A stretch of 64,000 bases of DNA, taken from NCBI RefSeq assembly GCF_007860095.1, contig NZ_SJPT01000016.1, positions 1 through 64,000 on the forward strand. The letters run 5' to 3'. Numbering within the stretch: the first letter of the stretch is position 1; each line of letters begins with the position of its first letter. The DNA is from Novipirellula galeiformis. Its GTDB lineage: Bacteria > Planctomycetota > Planctomycetia > Pirellulales > Pirellulaceae. Shown one piece after another: positions 26,595-36,400 of this stretch. The position numbers were made by a program, and so were the translations under genes. A model generated the notes under the pieces. It was not told the DNA's origin and did no database searches. It saw only the letters and a program-made list of their open reading frames with translations.

Positions 26595-29500
26595 ATGAAA
26601 GATTCATCCGTTGGTCCCGCTGGACTGCTCGCCCCTTCACGCCAACGCCGTTTGCTAGAGGCATTGGCGTCTCGCTTTCGCTCGAGCGTGAGCCAACAGC
26701 AAGCCTTAGCGGAGCGACATGCGTCCGAAAGCGAGCATGAGCAGACGAGCTTGAATTCGCAACGCGCCATCAAGACCGACGCGTGCCGACATCTACGGCA
26801 TGAAATGCTGGTTGAATGGGATGCAAATGAAGAGCGGTTGACCAGTCAATATGAAACGCTGGCGATCAAGAACCGTCAAGAATTGAATCGTCTCGGTGCC
26901 GTTTATCGCAAAAAGGCCAGTGTGTGGAAGGATGCGATCGAGCGTAAAGTCAAAGCGAGAACGACCGCAATCCATCACCAATACAACGAACGCAAAGACA
27001 GACCGGGGAAACTCCGCGACAAAGAAATCGAGCAAATCAATCAATCGCTCAACCCCATCTATCAACACGTCGAGTGGGCGCGGGCGTTGACGTTACGGCG
27101 GCTCGATCGTCTACCCGAAGTGCTGCCAGCGCAATCAGCCGAGGACAATCAACGGCTGCCAGCCCCCAAGGATGTCCGAGAATCCATTGACGGGATTGAT
27201 TTATTGACACGCCGATGCAAACAAACCGTGGTCGAGATGCAATCGGGAGCCGCATCCAAAATCGTCGATTCGTTCTACCTGCCCGCCGGGGTGGGCGTCT
27301 TTATCTTGATCTGGGCGGTCGGTGTAATGGCGCTGAAGTTCGATCCCCCTTGGTTGCCCATGGCCGCGGGGGTACCGATCGCGGGTGTGATCGGGTTCAC
27401 CATCTTTCTGATCTTAATGATGCCGCTAAAACGGATGACGCGGCGACTGCATCCGGTGGTCGAACGGATTGCCCAAGCGGCCGAAGAATCAGCCGCAACG
27501 GGTCGCAAAATTGCAGCCAAGGTCGCTCAGGATGCGTCGCTCGAATTGATCAACCAACGCGATCTCCATCTTGAAACGGCGGCCCGTTGGCGATTGGAGC
27601 AACTACAACTGCTCGAAGAAACGATCAACGCAGAGCGTGAACAAGCCAAAGAACGACTGCTTCAAGCACTCACCAATGCGAACAAGGAATACAAAACGGC
27701 ATGGAATCGACTCAGCGAAGCGATGATGTCCAAGGCCGATAAGCTTGCCAACCGAATCACCAGCGATTTGGCCGACACCGATCAATCGCTGGCCCAACAA
27801 CGTCGTTTGGCAAGCGAAAAACGGCTGCAGGAATACGCAAGATTGGCGGATCGGCTTAAACGGGGTGTGAGTGGCGGGTTAAACCGGATCGACCAAGCGG
27901 CAAACCGGGTCGAGTCGCGTTTTCCGGATTGGCAAACGGTGCTCGACACCAGCGTGTCGGCCCCCCCAGCGACCGATTATTTGCCGGTTGGACGGCTAAG
28001 AGTCGCCCCCAGTTTGCGCAACATGCTGGACCATTCGCCAGCCCTCGATGCATCGTCCTGCGAAACTCCGCAAGCGGAGAATCCAATCTCCAACGAGATT
28101 GCCAGCCTCCAGGAACTCGAGGTGCCGGAGTGGTTGCCGATCGTACTTCACCGCCGCTTGCATAGCGGTTTGGTGATTTCAGCGCCCTCGTTTTACCTGG
28201 ATGACGCGATCGATCTCGCCCACCAAGTGCTGTGGCGATTGTTGACCGGGGCGGCACCCGGGCGAGCCAAGTTGACGCTTATCGATCCGATCGGACGCGG
28301 CCAAAACTTCACAAGTTTTATGGCGTTCGCCGATCATGATCCGACGCTGGTGGGACATCGCGTCTGGACCAGTGAATCGCAAGTGAGCGAGCGGTTGGGT
28401 GAAATTGCTCAGCACATCGAAGACGTGTTGCAAGCGAGTTTGCGCGATCGGTTTCAGCGTATCGAAGACTACAATGAAGTCGCCGGTTCCATGGCGGAGC
28501 CGTACCGCGTGATCGCTGCGATCGGGTTCCCCGAAGGCTTGACCCGTGACGGCTATCGCCATTTACAGGCACTGATCGAAAGTGGGCTGCGTTGCGGCGT
28601 TTTCACGATCCTTGTCTGTGATAAGTCGAAACCATGGCCAGCAGAAACCCCGCTGCCGAAAACAAACAAGTTGTTACACCTTGATGTCAGCGACGAGGGC
28701 CAGTGGCATCTGCTCGAAGACGGGTTACAGGAATTGCCATTTGAACCGAAGACTTCCCCTCCCACTGGATTGCGCAGCGCCTTGGTGGAGCAGGTCGGAT
28801 TGGCGGCGATCGCCGCGGCGCGAGTCGAGATTCCGCTGGCCGATATCTTAAAACAGGATCACGCCGCCGCCGGCTCGACCTCGGATCGAATTGAAATTCC
28901 TATCGGCAGCCAAGGGGCAAACCGGCATCTCGCGCTCGACTTGGGCGAAGGCGTTCGCCAGCATGTTTTGATCGCGGGGAAAACGGGGTCCGGCAAAAGC
29001 ACGCTGTTGCACGCCATCATCACGTCCGGTGCCTACCACTACACGCCCGACGAATTGCAGTACTACCTACTCGACTTCAAAAAGGGAGTCGAGTTCAAAC
29101 CGTACGCCGACGCCCACTTTCCACACGCCCGAGTGATCGGGATCGAAAGCGAGCGAGAATTTGGCCTGAGCGTACTGCAACGCCTCGATCAGGAATTGCA
29201 GCAACGGGGCGAGAAATTCCGGAGCGTCGGCGTTCAAGAACTTAGCGAATACCGCGAAGCAAGCGGCCAATCGATGCCTCGTATCATGTTGGTGATCGAC
29301 GAGTTTCAAGAGCTGTTCGTGCGAGATGACCGCTTGGCTGGCGATTGCGCCATGTTACTCGATCGATTGGTGCGGCAAGGGCGTTCGTTCGGAATGCACG
29401 TGATCCTCAGTAGCCAATCGCTGGCCGGTGCGTACTCGCTGCCACGCGCCACGCTGGGTCAAATGGCGGTCCGTATCGCGATGCAGTGTAGCGATGCCGA

Positions 29501-30521
29501 TGCCGCATTGATCCTGGCCGACGATAACACCGCGGCTAGGCTGATCGCTCGGCCCGGAGAGGCGATCTACAACGATGCCGGCGGTTTGATCGAAGGCAAT
29601 CAACCCTTCCAAGTCGCTTGGCTCTCCAATACAGCCCATCGTGAAATGTTAACCGCGATTGCAAAACGCGATGAACGCGCTGTCGCATCGCTACCACCCG
29701 CCGTCGTCTTCGAAGGAAATCGCCCCTGCCGCTGGACACCGAGTCTGGCCAATCAAGTTCTCGCTGCCGCTGAGGACAAGTCGCTTTACGGCTTGCTTGG
29801 CGAAGCCGTCGAAATTGGTCCACCGGTCTCGGTTAAGTTGACGCGTGATACCGGACGCAATGTGCTGCTAATCGCGCCGGCTGAATCGCGGGGCGCGGTC
29901 ATAGCTACCTGTGTGGCCAGCTTCTGCAAATCCGATCCACGCACCCAAATCATTTATTTCGAGGGGACAAGAGTCGACGATGCCGAATCGATTGCTCCAT
30001 GGTTGGGTGAATCCTCGGTCTCGGCAACGATCATCAAACTGCGCGATGTCGAAAGCGAAATGGTCCGCGTGCATGGAATCGTCCAAGAACGGATGAAACA
30101 AGAGGGTGACTTTCCAGCGATCGTCTTGGTGATCGATCCACTCGAACGCTTTCGAGACCTGCGACAAGACGAGTCCTTCCAATTTTCGCTCGACGCCGCT
30201 CCAAGTTCGCTCAGCGGGGCGACGGCATTTCAAGAATGCTTGCGCGACGGGCCAGCGGTGAATGTGTTTTCGATTGTGGTCAGCGGCTCGGCGGAAACCC
30301 TCTCACGATGGTTGCCGCGTGCGTCACAGCACGATTTGGAGTTGCGGGTTCTCGGACGAATGAACCCATCGGATTCCTCGCTCTTGATCGATACCCCGAT
30401 GGCCGCAGAGCTGTCGGCCGCAACGATGCTAATCTATGACGATTCGGATGGCCGAATCAGTAAGTTCCGACAATGTCATCGACCAAGCGCCGGAGACGTC
30501 AAATCATGGCTCCAATCGTAG
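26595..30521 (+). CDS. Membrane-anchored triple FtsK/SpoIIIE (EccC/EssC-like) ATPase
   Basis: A 1308-residue protein. Residues 1-220 are long charged helices; two membrane segments lie at about 229-249 and 254-277; a second coiled coil covers about 280-450. Three FtsK-type ATPase modules then follow, as in type VII EccC/EssC. Module 1 (about 528-680) is degenerate, with no P-loop (ISAPSFYLDDAIDLAHQV). Module 2 (about 770-1030) is intact: Walker A GKTGSGKST at 795-803 and Walker B MLVIDEF with Asp902-Glu903, then ILSSQSLAG. Module 3 (about 1089-1300) is degenerate (LIAPAESRGAV in place of a P-loop; VLVIDPLERF lacking the Glu). In known EccC the ATPase modules also differ in activity. DNA translocation, as in FtsK, is the main alternative; the neighbouring WXG-like gene and three-module plan favour protein secretion. 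There is no FHA domain and no gamma DNA-recognition domain. Confidence 0.82.
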   Translation: MKDSSVGPAGLLAPSRQRRLLEALASRFRSSVSQQQALAERHASESEHEQTSLNSQRAIKTDACRHLRHEMLVEWDANEERLTSQYETLAIKNRQELNRLGAVYRKKASVWKDAIERKVKARTTAIHHQYNERKDRPGKLRDKEIEQINQSLNPIYQHVEWARALTLRRLDRLPEVLPAQSAEDNQRLPAPKDVRESIDGIDLLTRRCKQTVVEMQSGAASKIVDSFYLPAGVGVFILIWAVGVMALKFDPPWLPMAAGVPIAGVIGFTIFLILMMPLKRMTRRLHPVVERIAQAAEESAATGRKIAAKVAQDASLELINQRDLHLETAARWRLEQLQLLEETINAEREQAKERLLQALTNANKEYKTAWNRLSEAMMSKADKLANRITSDLADTDQSLAQQRRLASEKRLQEYARLADRLKRGVSGGLNRIDQAANRVESRFPDWQTVLDTSVSAPPATDYLPVGRLRVAPSLRNMLDHSPALDASSCETPQAENPISNEIASLQELEVPEWLPIVLHRRLHSGLVISAPSFYLDDAIDLAHQVLWRLLTGAAPGRAKLTLIDPIGRGQNFTSFMAFADHDPTLVGHRVWTSESQVSERLGEIAQHIEDVLQASLRDRFQRIEDYNEVAGSMAEPYRVIAAIGFPEGLTRDGYRHLQALIESGLRCGVFTILVCDKSKPWPAETPLPKTNKLLHLDVSDEGQWHLLEDGLQELPFEPKTSPPTGLRSALVEQVGLAAIAAARVEIPLADILKQDHAAAGSTSDRIEIPIGSQGANRHLALDLGEGVRQHVLIAGKTGSGKSTLLHAIITSGAYHYTPDELQYYLLDFKKGVEFKPYADAHFPHARVIGIESEREFGLSVLQRLDQELQQRGEKFRSVGVQELSEYREASGQSMPRIMLVIDEFQELFVRDDRLAGDCAMLLDRLVRQGRSFGMHVILSSQSLAGAYSLPRATLGQMAVRIAMQCSDADAALILADDNTAARLIARPGEAIYNDAGGLIEGNQPFQVAWLSNTAHREMLTAIAKRDERAVASLPPAVVFEGNRPCRWTPSLANQVLAAAEDKSLYGLLGEAVEIGPPVSVKLTRDTGRNVLLIAPAESRGAVIATCVASFCKSDPRTQIIYFEGTRVDDAESIAPWLGESSVSATIIKLRDVESEMVRVHGIVQERMKQEGDFPAIVLVIDPLERFRDLRQDESFQFSLDAAPSSLSGATAFQECLRDGPAVNVFSIVVSGSAETLSRWLPRASQHDLELRVLGRMNPSDSSLLIDTPMAAELSAATMLIYDDSDGRISKFRQCHRPSAGDVKSWLQS

Positions 30522-30735
30522 CTCGCCGGGCGTCACCGAATCCCGCGCGCGAATCCCGCGATTGACAGATCACGCACAACTGTCGTCACGCGGACCTGCA
30601 ACGCGCCATCAAACCGATTCAACGCAAGCGATTGCGGTGGCGTGAAACACAACAAGAACGCCCATTTTATCGTTTGGCACGAACAATGCGTTGTGAAACT
30701 TCTGAAAGCCACCCCTCTTTTTTGGAGCGATCACA

Positions 30736-31452
30736 ATGTCACGCCTTCTCCCAATCGCCACGATCATCATGATGGCCATCACGTCGCCACAAGCCCGCGC
30801 CCAAATCACGCAGGTTGATGGAGCTCCGCCGCAGGCATTGCACTCAGCCCCCCTTCACGATTCGGGGTACAACGACGGGTACGACGGACACATTTACCAT
30901 GACTATTGGCATCATCCGCCACACACCCCCAGCGTGACTCAATTGGACACCTACGCCGATCAACTTGCCAAAGTGGCTCGGCATCTGCACGAGGACGCTC
31001 ATCGATTGTCACAAGACTACGAGCACTCGGAGTCGATCGAACGGTATGTGGACCAAATCGATCGGCTGCAACAACACATGCACCAAATCCTTCATGAAGC
31101 GGCGGAGGCGAATCGCACCTCCACCGGGTTGATCCAACACATCAAGAGCGACGTTCGCCAAGTCAAGTCTCTTTTGAATCAACTTTATCGCGAACTTCAA
31201 CATCAAGGGTTTGATGGGGCGCGAACCAATGACTTTCATGCGATGGCACATATGCGTCAAGTGGTGGTTTCCGAAGCGAACCCGCTCATTCGCCAGCTTG
31301 AGGTTGCCCTCTATGGATACACCCAACCACAGGACGTGCATCGTAGCTTTCGTCATCCCGTTCCTTCGCCTTGGTATCCTCACTCTCGAAACCCGCACTC
31401 TCGAAACCCGCACTCTGGGATTCCTCACTCTGAAATCCATCACCATCACTAA
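30736..31452 (+). CDS. Histidine-rich secreted coiled-coil protein (paralogue 2) with His tail
   Basis: A 238-residue exported protein, paralogue of 9295-9942. The start ATG 30736 has GGAG about 10 bases upstream and gives a signal peptide, MSRLLPIATIIMMAITSPQARA. A His/Tyr/Asp-rich segment (about 35-65: YHDYWHHPPHTP) precedes a coiled coil (about 70-190) with a regular MHxxxH pattern (QQHMHQILHEAAEAN). The C-terminus is built from four 15-base repeats encoding His-Ser-x-x-(Pro/His) and ends in four His residues, a natural His tail. It is likely to bind transition metals in the periplasm, which is inference from composition. It follows the FtsK-like gene by 214 bases and has its own upstream region, so membership in that system is uncertain. 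Confidence 0.68.
   Translation: MSRLLPIATIIMMAITSPQARAQITQVDGAPPQALHSAPLHDSGYNDGYDGHIYHDYWHHPPHTPSVTQLDTYADQLAKVARHLHEDAHRLSQDYEHSESIERYVDQIDRLQQHMHQILHEAAEANRTSTGLIQHIKSDVRQVKSLLNQLYRELQHQGFDGARTNDFHAMAHMRQVVVSEANPLIRQLEVALYGYTQPQDVHRSFRHPVPSPWYPHSRNPHSRNPHSGIPHSEIHHHH
31381..31449 (+). repeat. 15-bp in-frame tandem repeat at the end of the histidine-rich gene
   Basis: Units at 31381-31395 and 31396-31410 are identical (CACTCTCGAAACCCG). Units at 31411-31425 and 31426-31440 keep CACTCT but diverge afterwards, and CACCATCAC follows up to the stop codon. The array sits inside the coding region and extends the metal-binding-like tail without shifting the frame. Confidence 0.9.
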
Positions 31453-31523
31453 ACCACGACCCAACAGCCTCGCGGTTGTAATCCCCCCCCCTCGCGCGTG
31501 CGAGCGGGTTGGGGCGGTCTTCT

Positions 31524-32459
31524 CTACGGCTGGACGATCACCTTGCCTCGCATTCCGCTCCGCAGCCGCAGTGTGGGATTGTCGATCGTCGCCCACAAGC
31601 GAACTTGCCCCGTCACCGGTTGCAATTCGGGTGAGACAAACGTGACCTTGCCGGTGAACTTTACCGAGCGAGTCGATTCCATACCAACGCCAGGCAATTC
31701 GTCACAGATGAATTGAACCTTGCGTCCGACCAGTTCGGAGCCGAATCGGCGTCCGTCAATAAAGCATTCGGCGCGAATCGGATCAAGCGAGATGATTCGG
31801 ACTAACGGCTCGCCAGCTTCCACGGGCTCACCCGGTTGCACCGTGATTTCAACGACTTGGCCCCCGACGCTCGCTTGAATCGCGTGGTCTTGCACCCGTT
31901 GCTCCGCGATTTGGACGGCTGCCTGAGTTTCGCTGGTTTGAGCAATCGCAATCTGTTGTTCGTGTTGGGCCTGTTCAATCGAGAGTTCTGCTTGGTCGAC
32001 GACGAGCCGCAATTTCTCGACCTCTGAATTGCTAACCGCACCGGCAAACTTGGAATTGGCCTGCTCGCTTTGCTCCAACTCGCGAAGATGAAACTCCATC
32101 GCACGACGAGAGTAGCGTGCATCCACATCGCTGTTGCTTTTCAATGTCGCTGCCTTATGTGCGGCAACCGCCGCCTTCAATTCCATGCGAAGTCGCTCGT
32201 CGTCGAGTTGGATTAGCAACGCATCCTGGTCAACGGTCGCTCCTTCGCTAACCTCCACCCTCTTAACCACTCCGGCGATCGGCGAGGCGATAAACGTATT
32301 TTGAATGAGGGAAACTTGAGCTTCGGGGATCTCAATCGTCTGCGGCGCGCTCGGCTGTTGTGCCATGCTGGGCGTGCACGTCACCCACGTGAACAGGGCG
32401 ACCCACGTGAGTAGCGAGAATCCAACCAGGGTTTCATCGTAGCGGTAGCGTGCAATCAT
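31524..32459 (-). CDS. HlyD/RND-type periplasmic adaptor (membrane fusion) protein
   Basis: A 311-residue exported adaptor resembling the membrane-fusion proteins of RND and ABC efflux systems. The start at 32459 gives a long hydrophobic segment (LVGFSLLTWVALFTWV) that acts as signal or anchor; a start at 32540 is possible. A lipoyl/barrel-sandwich half is seen at about 60-95 (IASPIAGVVKRVEVSEGATV), then a coiled-coil hairpin of about 100 residues rich in Glu/Gln (SNSEVEKLRLVVDQAELSIE), then the second half (IQASVGGQVVEITVQPGEPV) and a beta-barrel domain. No inner-membrane pump is beside it. It converges with the histidine-rich gene 72 bases away. The cargo is unknown. Confidence 0.85.
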   Translation of the reverse strand: MIARYRYDETLVGFSLLTWVALFTWVTCTPSMAQQPSAPQTIEIPEAQVSLIQNTFIASPIAGVVKRVEVSEGATVDQDALLIQLDDERLRMELKAAVAAHKAATLKSNSDVDARYSRRAMEFHLRELEQSEQANSKFAGAVSNSEVEKLRLVVDQAELSIEQAQHEQQIAIAQTSETQAAVQIAEQRVQDHAIQASVGGQVVEITVQPGEPVEAGEPLVRIISLDPIRAECFIDGRRFGSELVGRKVQFICDELPGVGMESTRSVKFTGKVTFVSPELQPVTGQVRLWATIDNPTLRLRSGMRGKVIVQP

Positions 32460-32722
32460 CACAGGGCTCGGCAAGTCGGTGTGGGGGACGTTGGATGCGA
32501 GAGAAAGCCCACGAAGTAGGGTGCTTCCACTACAATCCATGTTTACAAATCGCTAGGGAAATCATTTCGCTGTATTCGCTTGCCCCGAGTTCGCACTTCT
32601 GGCTCACAATCCCCAGCGTGGCGAGCCAACTCAATCAAGTGACAACACAATCAAATGACGCAGTTTTCTGCCAACCATTGCTTAGTAATCTAAGAGATTT
32701 CTCGACTTAACGGAACGGAAAA

Positions 32723-33049
32723 ATGAAAGAATCGCCCACTCTAGCTCTCGTCATCTCTACGGTTGAATTGGAAGTGGACGCCAATCGGTTGGCGAGGGAA
32801 TTGGTGTCCGAGTCACTCGCCGCTTGTGTGCAAATCGATGGCCCGATCCAAAGTTGCTATCGATGGAATGACCAAGTGGAACATGCGACTGAATATCGCT
32901 TGATGATCAAAACGACATTAACGGTTTGGCCGACGTTAAAGGAACGTCTATTGAAACTGCATCCCTACGATGAACCGGAGATCATCATGGTTCCGATTGC
33001 GGATGCGAGTGAAGGCTACGGTGCATGGGTCGTGGACCAGACGACCTAG
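32723..33049 (+). CDS. cutA: Divalent-cation tolerance protein CutA
   Basis: A 108-residue cytoplasmic protein of the CutA1 family, a small trimeric ferredoxin-like fold implicated in copper tolerance in Escherichia coli, though its role elsewhere is unclear. The family signature is visible: LAACVQIDGPIQSCYRWND, EYRLMIKTT, and HPYDEPEIIMVPI at about 80-92. The start ATG 32723 follows TTCTCGACTTAACGGAACGG with a weak GGAACGG Shine-Dalgarno. Its stop codon lies inside the first unit of an exact 19-bp tandem duplication. Confidence 0.93.
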   Translation: MKESPTLALVISTVELEVDANRLARELVSESLAACVQIDGPIQSCYRWNDQVEHATEYRLMIKTTLTVWPTLKERLLKLHPYDEPEIIMVPIADASEGYGAWVVDQTT

Positions 33050-33082
33050 CGTTGTGCAAAAGCCCTAGCGTTGTGCAAAAGC
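33045..33082. repeat. Exact 19-bp tandem duplication at the cutA stop codon
   Basis: The unit CCTAGCGTTGTGCAAAAGC occurs at 33045-33063 and, with no spacer and no mismatch, at 33064-33082. The cutA TAG (33047-33049) is inside the first copy, so the duplication does not alter the protein. Perfect identity suggests a recent slippage or copy event. Confidence 0.95.
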
Positions 33083-33143
33083 TCTGTCCGAAAACCTTGA
33101 CGGCAGCCCGCGCCGTGGCTCACCGAATCGTAGGCCTCACTTG

Positions 33144-33491
33144 CTACAGCAACACCAACACCCCGATCGCGGCAGCTCCGATTGCGGTCACAAGCACCGC
33201 CGCAGCGGCGGTATCCAATGCGTCACCGATCTCCGGATGACGTTGTGCGTGTAACACTCGAACGAGTCGTTCGATCGCAGTGTTCATCAACTCCGCAGCG
33301 ATGACGACCGTGATCGCGAGGATCAACACCGCCCATCTCCACCACTCAAATTCGAGATACGTGGCAATCCCCAACACCACGATTGAAGCCAAGACGTGGA
33401 TTTGCAAACTGGATTGATCCCGCAACGAGATCCCCAGTCCACGAAAAGCAACCGCAAATTTGAGCCCAAAGATTCGCATCGCTTGCATCAC
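33144..33491 (-). CDS. dgkA: Diacylglycerol/undecaprenol kinase (DgkA family)
   Basis: A 115-residue inner-membrane kinase phosphorylating diacylglycerol or undecaprenol. Three hydrophobic helices are seen (LQIHVLASIVVLGIATYL, WRWAVLILAITVVIAAEL, TAAAAVLVTAIGAAAIGVLVLL). The core motif is ELMNTAIERLV (about 66-76), matching the catalytic ExxNTAIE of the family. Its start overlaps the stop of the upstream LptD-like gene by 4 bases, so the two are translationally coupled: the pair makes envelope material and recycles lipid carriers. Confidence 0.9.
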   Translation of the reverse strand: MMQAMRIFGLKFAVAFRGLGISLRDQSSLQIHVLASIVVLGIATYLEFEWWRWAVLILAITVVIAAELMNTAIERLVRVLHAQRHPEIGDALDTAAAAVLVTAIGAAAIGVLVLL

Positions 33492-36400
33492 TCGAGTCCC
33501 TCAACCCCAGGCGGTGGAATCAATTGTCCCCCAACACTCCCAAGTCGTGGGGACGGCCAAAAACGAGGCTCGACCATGAAGCCGAAACCAACATTATCGC
33601 GTCCACTATCGACATTGATGCCCACACGAACCAAGAACGATTCGCCGATCCGAGTCAATCCATAGGATTGACCAATGTTTCCGGTCGCACCAAAGTCGTA
33701 GGTCATTCCGGACGAGGCAATCCATTTTTCATTGAGTCGATAATCCATCGTGCTGCGGAATACCGTGCTGCTGATTGGCCCTTCGAGCGATAACAAGCCA
33801 AGGTAGACTTCGCCTACGCCGGGACGACTGGTGCGCACCCCTGCGCTGATCGAACGCAGCCCCGAATCAAACAGATCGAAATAGCCATCGCTTAGCAAAC
33901 TGACACGGTCCCCAATGTGGTAGGCGGAATCATAGGTTGCCGGCCCCACCGTCTCGCCGAAATTGTCTCGATCCGCTTCGGGAAAGATCAACACATCGGT
34001 ATTGAAATGGAACAGATCCACAATGCGTTCACGTCCTGGCAACCCACGTTTGGTTTGAAAACGTTGATCGAGTCCGAGTCTCACTTGTTGCAAATCGTCC
34101 GCAATCACATCGCTGCCACTGACGACATACTTTTGCGTGCCATGGCGAAGGGCGTAAGTGCGAGGATCGAAGGTGCCTGGCAAAACCCCAGCGTAGTCAC
34201 TGGTAATGAATCGACGACGAAATTGTTGTTGTGCGTGGTCGTCCAAGGCATCGTACATCGGCAATTCATCGAGATCGGTATCGCTGTCGGCGTAGAAGTA
34301 GTCCACATTCCAATCCAACTTGTGAGCCAAACCACGGATATTTAGCAAACTGCTTTGGATGGTGGGGTCGACGCGTGACATCGGCAAACTCGCTCGAATC
34401 CCCCCTTGGCCTAACAATCGTGTTAACGAATCACCGTCGCTGGCCTCGCCATAGTGGGCCGCTTCTCCGGAAATGTAGGGGACGACTTTGATCGGTCCGG
34501 TTTGAAGGGGCAGTGACAATTCTTGGCGCGTTCGCGCCACCACGCCTTCGCTTTGGATTTCTCCGGGAAGCGTCGACATGCCGGCCGCTTCGACAGGATC
34601 GTCCGCGGTGTCCGCGACATTCAGTCGTGAATAACCGATGTGATTGTGCGCCGACCATGTAAACAGGTCCGCCAGCAATGACCCTCCGATCAAGTAATGA
34701 TCCAGCGCCGGTAGCTGCTCGGTCTCTTGAAAGAAGTCGTTGACCTGAGCCTGAGCCGATAGCTCCAACAGATTGCTGTTGTAGTATTTGCGTAGTCGTA
34801 TCGAGGTATCGCGGTTCTTACTCTGATCCCATTCCTGTTCGTAATATTGCTCGAGGAAGTTGCGATCACTGATCGCGCCAACTTCGGCAATGAACTCGTA
34901 ATCATTCGGCAGGACGTGTCGGTGCTGGAAGATTGCTTTGCCACGCAGCGTTTCTTCGGGCGTCAAATTTTTGCGTCCACCGCCGAGCGTGTCGGTCCCC
35001 TTGTCGTCGATCCCCCAAACATCCAAGACTCCGTTGACAGGACCTGGAACGCCCAACAGGGCCGGAAATTGGTAGCTCATCATCGTGCCGAGCGCCGGAC
35101 CACGGTCGCTCAAATAGTCGGTCGACAACTCCCATTTCAAGCCTTCGGGGGCATTCTCGATCCCGAACAACTGCAGCAGGTTAAAGTCCAGCAGCACTTG
35201 GTTGCCAAAGATGCTGTCGTTTCGAACGTTCACCCCACTGACGAAAAATGTGGGTTCACGCAGGGAGGTTGCAAATCTCGGCCAATACAAGATGGGGACA
35301 CCCCCAAAGTACGTAAAGTTATCGCGACTGCTGACAAACGGATCACGGCGTACCGATGCAACTCCGGTGATCGGATCGGCGACCATCGTGTTTCGATCGG
35401 TTAATTGCAATTGTTCGCTTTGCAGCCAATAGCGAGGCACGCCCATGCGGCTGCTCGTCACCGCAGCATCGAACGCGACAAAGTTACCGCGGGCGACTTG
35501 TTGCAACACGTCCGCTTTTAAACGGACGATCCCTTGGTAATTGGGAATCGTCGTGATCGTTTCGGCATCGAGCACGATCCCTTTTTCGCTGTTGACGTTG
35601 TAGTACATCGATTCGGCGTAGATCACTCGCTCGCCTTGGCGGACAACAATGTCCCCTTCCAAATAGAGCTCGCCTTGGGCCTGCGATAAATCCGCCGATC
35701 CATTGAACAGATTGGTCACCAAGGGAAGCCAACCGACAATCCGATCGGCCGACAACGAGATCGTGCCCAATTCCATCAGATCGCCGCCTGGCATTTGTGC
35801 CGTCACGTCGCGCACCAGCACGGTGACCCCGCCGCGGGCGATGACGACGGTTTCGCCTAACTCAGGACGGTTGATGGTTTCAATTTGAGGTGGCATCGTG
35901 GTACCACGTGCCAGAAACTCGATACTGCGTGTTCCGCCGCCAACAAAGAACTGGAATCCGCCACTCGTGGCGCCATCGGATAACGTGATCGGGGGCGGTG
36001 GAATCGGTGTGCCATCAGCCGGTAGCAACAAGTTCGGAGCGACGCTTTCGCTGACTTGCGGTCGCAGTTGGGATGCATAGGGAGAGTCCCCCGACAAAAT
36101 TTGTTGCGTGGGCCCCTGTGCCGGTTGGAACGCATCAGCCGACATGCCCCGTTCGGACATGTCCCATGCGGGAACACTCGGATTCGCAAAATCGGGTTGT
36201 TGCAATTGCCCCGTCTGATACTGGGTTTGCACGACGTTGCCCGAATTCTGCTGGCCCGAATTCTGCTGGCTCGCATCCTGCTCTAGCGCAAGCGATTCGG
36301 AATGGGACGCGAGCCCCAATCGAGTCGGTTTAGGCGACTTCAGAAAACGAACCAAACGAGGGACTTGGTCGGGGCTGCCGCGATACAGCGGCGCTTGGAC

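Noticed and set aside
30736-31452. Histidine-rich protein as a definite member of the FtsK-like operon
   Set aside because: It is 214 bases downstream with its own Shine-Dalgarno sequence and a paralogue elsewhere, so joint function is not supported.
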